From DATAXS01 sp036266715 (GTDB taxonomy: Bacteria; Patescibacteriota; Minisyncoccia; UBA6257; 2-01-FULL-56-20), in contig DATAXS010000025.1 of the NCBI GenBank assembly GCA_036266715.1, forward strand, positions 1 to 22,958: a stretch of DNA of 22,958 nucleotides, written 5' to 3'. Every line of letters begins with the position of its first letter. The stretch's first letter is position 1. This document shows, in pieces, positions 20,789 through 22,958 of this stretch. The position numbers and the translations under genes were made by a program. The notes under the pieces were generated by a model. The model was not told the DNA's origin, did no database searches, and worked only from the letters and a program-made list of their open reading frames with translations.

Positions 20789-22043
20789 CTTCCGGCCGCG
20801 CGATCTGATCCGATTCCGTGGTTCCCGCCACGCCGCCTTCCTGCGCCTCTTCGGGGCGTGTCTGCGAACGCACGTCTATCTTCCAGCCGGTGAGCTTGGC
20901 CGCAAGCCGCACGTTCTGGCCACCTTTGCCGATCGCCAAGCTGAGCTGGCTCTCCGGCACGTAGGCGCGCGCTTCGCGGCGCGGAAGAATGTCCACTTTT
21001 TCAACCTTCGCGGGCGAAAGCGCGTTGGCAATAAAGGTTGCCGGATCCTCGGACCACTCGGCGATATCTATCTTTTCGTTGCCGAGCTCGTTGTTCACGG
21101 CCATCACGCGCGTCCCCCGCTGGCCCACCAATGCGCCCACTGGGTCAATTCCCTCCGACTTGGAAGCAACCCCGACCTTCGTCCGGTTGCCAGGCTCGCG
21201 GGCGATCGCCTTTATCTCTATCACATCCTCCGCCAGTTCCGGCACTTCCATTTTGAAAAGTTCCATCACGAACTTCGGGTGCGAGCGCGAAAGGATAATG
21301 CCGGGAAGCCGCGTGTCTTCTTGAACAGCAAGCACGAGAAATCGCAAGCGCTCGCCGGAACGGTAGTGCTCGCCCGGGATGGATTCGTTCGCAAACATCA
21401 CGCCGATCGTCCTGCCGAGGTCAATGAACACATTGCCCCGCTCAAAACGCTGAACAACCCCGCTCACGATCTGGCCTTCTTTATCGCGCCACTCGCCCAA
21501 AATAGAATCTCTCTCGGATTCGCGGAGTTTCTGCAAAATCACCTGCTTCGCCGTTTGTGCGGCGATGCGACCAAAGTCGTCATGCGACTCAAGCGAGAAT
21601 GAGATCTCATCACCGAGCTGCGCGTCCTTTTTTACCTTCTTCGCTTCATCAAGCGTGATGTGCCGTTCGGAATTGAAGCGTGGGAGTTTTTGCTCGTCCC
21701 CTTCTGCATTTTCAGGGACCACGCGAGCTACCTCTTCCGCTTTGGTCCTCCGTTTCCCTTTCTTCTCGCTTTCTTCCTTTTCTTTTTCTCTCTCCGCGCT
21801 TTCCTCGTCTTCGGTTACAAAGCGGACAGTTGACTCGTCCACGACCGCCTTCACCTGCCAGAACTTCAACTCGCCCGTCCCCTGGTCAAGCTTGCATTTC
21901 ACCACCTCCCCGCGCTGGCCATACTCTTTCTTGTATGCTGCCGCGATGGATGATTCTATGACGTCAAGGACTTTGTCCGGCTCCAGTCCCTTTTCCTCGG
22001 CAACCTGCCGAAGCGCTTTTGTTAATTCTTTTACGTTAAGCAT
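20760..22043 (-). CDS. nusA: Transcription termination/antitermination factor NusA
   Basis: NusA binds RNA polymerase and modulates pausing, termination and antitermination. The 427 residues show the polymerase-binding N-domain (about 1-180) with a long charged insertion (about 78-120, rich in Glu and Lys), the S1 domain (about 188-253) and two KH domains with GQRG (307-310) and GKGG (372-375). The E. coli C-terminal acidic repeats are missing; a short acidic tail remains. A promoter at 22131-22103 is followed by an intrinsic terminator in the leader. It begins the nusA, ppa, clpP series. Confidence 0.93.
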   Translation of the reverse strand: MLNVKELTKALRQVAEEKGLEPDKVLDVIESSIAAAYKKEYGQRGEVVKCKLDQGTGELKFWQVKAVVDESTVRFVTEDEESAEREKEKEESEKKGKRRTKAEEVARVVPENAEGDEQKLPRFNSERHITLDEAKKVKKDAQLGDEISFSLESHDDFGRIAAQTAKQVILQKLRESERDSILGEWRDKEGQIVSGVVQRFERGNVFIDLGRTIGVMFANESIPGEHYRSGERLRFLVLAVQEDTRLPGIILSRSHPKFVMELFKMEVPELAEDVIEIKAIAREPGNRTKVGVASKSEGIDPVGALVGQRGTRVMAVNNELGNEKIDIAEWSEDPATFIANALSPAKVEKVDILPRREARAYVPESQLSLAIGKGGQNVRLAAKLTGWKIDVRSQTRPEEAQEGGVAGTTESDQIARPEDDDKEDIIV

Positions 22044-22067
22044 ATTATTTTTTGTTCTAAATCCTTT

Positions 22068-22091
22068 AAAAAAGTCCGCCTGCGGGCGGAC
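22068..22091 (-). terminator. Intrinsic terminator in the nusA leader (candidate attenuator)
   Basis: Minus strand: GTCCGCC (22091-22085), loop CGCA, GGCGGAC (22080-22074), six Ts (22073-22068). It lies between the predicted nusA start site and the nusA ATG. It could also end transcripts from the upstream YraN-like gene. Confidence 0.75.
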
Positions 22092-22102
22092 ATTACCCTA
22101 AA

Positions 22103-22131
22103 ATAATATTCGCTTTATACGATTTTGTCAA
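22103..22131 (-). promoter_or_regulatory. Promoter of nusA
   Basis: On the minus strand, TTGACA (22131-22126), 17-nt spacer, TATTAT (22108-22103). Start is expected near 22096, leaving a leader of about 53 nt. Confidence 0.75.
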
Positions 22132-22164
22132 CTATGAAAATCTATGAGCGCGGAGTGAGAATTC

Positions 22165-22560
22165 TTAGATGTTTTCGTAGTGCCGGAGCGCGCTCACCCC
22201 GATCCTATTGGCAAAGAGCTCAATGGCGATCAGATCAATGCGCCATCCCATTTCTTCATCTATTAAGTAGTCGTTCTTTCTCGCAAAAAACTCGCAGGTC
22301 CTGTTTAGTTTTCGCCGCTTTGCAGAAGTTAAATTGTCTTCCGGCATAAGTGCGTCAAGTGTGGATAAGCTAGTGATAACAAGTGTCTTCACCTCTAGAA
22401 AAACCAGTGTTTTATCTGGCGATTTCGCAATAATATCGATTTCGTCGCCCTTTCTCTTATAATTCCGCGTTAAAACAATCCATTTATTTTTAATAAGATA
22501 ATTCACAGCTATAGACTCCCCATGTCTTCCAATGCTTATATTATCTGCTTTTTCAGTCAT
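22165..22560 (-). CDS. YraN/UPF0102-family nuclease-fold protein
   Basis: The UPF0102 family has a PD-(D/E)xK nuclease fold; its cellular role is poorly known. The 131 residues show GRHGESIAVNYL (11-22), RNYKRKGDEIDIIA (32-45), with Asp42, and VFLEVKT (53-59), with Glu56 and Lys58, the active-site set, followed by LTSAKRRKLNRTCEFF. The gene is AT-rich, like the repeat block just upstream. No Shine-Dalgarno site is visible. A DnaA-box match (22360-22368) lies inside it. Confidence 0.8.
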   Translation of the reverse strand: MTEKADNISIGRHGESIAVNYLIKNKWIVLTRNYKRKGDEIDIIAKSPDKTLVFLEVKTLVITSLSTLDALMPEDNLTSAKRRKLNRTCEFFARKNDYLIDEEMGWRIDLIAIELFANRIGVSALRHYENI

Positions 22561-22597
22561 TTCATTAAAATTTAATTAAATTTTTGATTTTTAATTG

Positions 22598-22758
22598 TGT
22601 TTAGCGACAAACATCATTTAAATTGGCAGGTATTTAAAATAGTGTTTAGCGCTAAACATAGTTTTAATTACCATATAATTAAAATAGTGTTTGCCGCTAA
22701 ACATCGAAATAATTCAATTTGGCCAAAAATGAATTAAAATAATGTTTAGCGCTAAACA
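22598..22758. repeat. Four palindromic TGTTTAGCGCTAAACA-type iterons
   Basis: 16-bp copies at 22598-22613 (TGTTTAGCGACAAACA), 22643-22658 and 22743-22758 (both perfect TGTTTAGCGCTAAACA) and 22688-22703 (TGTTTGCCGCTAAACA). Start-to-start distances are 45, 45 and 55 bp. The background is very AT-rich. No gene is seen in 22561-22958. Confidence 0.85.
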
Positions 22759-22808
22759 TTTTGATAAACATTTTTGTTTTTCGCTAGGTTTTATCGCATT
22801 ATCGGGTT

Positions 22809-22948
22809 TTGCCGCATATCCGGCAATTTGGCAAAACCGCAATCCGGCAATTGCCGGATTCACTTTGCCGGATTGATTGCCGGATTAATCCATTGCCGTA
22901 TTGATTGCCATATGAGCTTTGCCGGATTGCCGGACTGATTGCCGAATC
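22809..22948. repeat. Cluster of TTGCCGGATT repeats, direct and inverted
   Basis: A perfect 20-bp palindrome, AATCCGGCAATTGCCGGATT, is at 22841-22860. Direct TTGCC-starting copies, some degenerate, begin at 22851, 22865, 22877, 22893, 22905, 22919, 22927 and 22939. Earlier related elements lie at 22809 and, inverted, at 22820. The cluster appears to continue past the window edge. Confidence 0.8.
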
Positions 22949-22958
22949 TTCATCTCCA

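Noticed and set aside
22598..22948. CRISPR array at the right edge
   Set aside because: Units are 8-16 bp apart or palindromic with unequal 45-55 bp spacing, repeats are too short and degenerate, and no cas gene is present.

Overview
The window looks like part of a Patescibacteria (CPR) genome, most likely Parcubacteria. I infer this from the gene set and style: short, tightly packed genes, an S1 protein with only four S1 repeats, tRNA genes that mostly lack an encoded CCA, a group I intron inside a tRNA gene, and many promoters lying directly on start codons. The composition is moderately GC-rich, with AT-rich islands near 3.5-4.0, 12.5-13.2 and 22.1-22.8 kb. No rRNA, CRISPR array or transposase was seen.

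Layout. 1-1256 (minus): a metal-site-lacking metallo-beta-lactamase-fold protein, a one-helix membrane protein and the start of gyrA. 1257-2017: no ordinary gene. On the minus strand it holds a promoter, about 320 bases of dense RNA hairpins with a pseudoknotted three-way junction, a tRNA of unusual 8/4 architecture (anticodon UCU, G3:U70), and a terminator. 2018-4623: rpsA, tRNA-Phe split by a group I intron, an unknown gene, and tRNA-Pro, tRNA-Arg and tRNA-Val. 4611-10379: a one-carbon and thymidylate cluster (folD, an AlkA-like glycosylase, glyA, dcd, a CYTH protein, thyA, folA) plus tRNA-His. 10586-13816: ftsH, tRNA-Ile(UAU), an HTH protein overlapping that tRNA, and a membrane-anchored coiled-coil protein. 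13950-17760: tRNA-Gly, a B12-binding-type radical SAM protein, an alpha/beta hydrolase and a PlsY fusion. 17994-22560: tyrS, a 60-residue protein gene, clpP, ppa, nusA and a YraN-like nuclease. 22561-22958: non-coding, with two families of repeats.

How the genes work together. dcd, thyA, folA and glyA form the dTMP cycle: dCTP is deaminated, dUMP is methylated by ThyA, dihydrofolate is reduced by FolA, and methylene-THF is restored by GlyA. FolD interconverts the one-carbon folates. glyA and dcd diverge from a nearly symmetric promoter, so both arms may be fired together. nusA, ppa and clpP run as one minus-strand series.

Most noteworthy: (1) the 8/4 tRNA and the structured RNA upstream of it; (2) the tRNA-Phe group I intron; (3) canonical promoters 6-9 nt from start codons, implying widespread leaderless mRNAs, against a few genes with strong Shine-Dalgarno sites; (4) a terminator just after the nusA promoter; (5) a PlsY fused to a CTP-transferase-like membrane domain; (6) the repeat block at the right edge.
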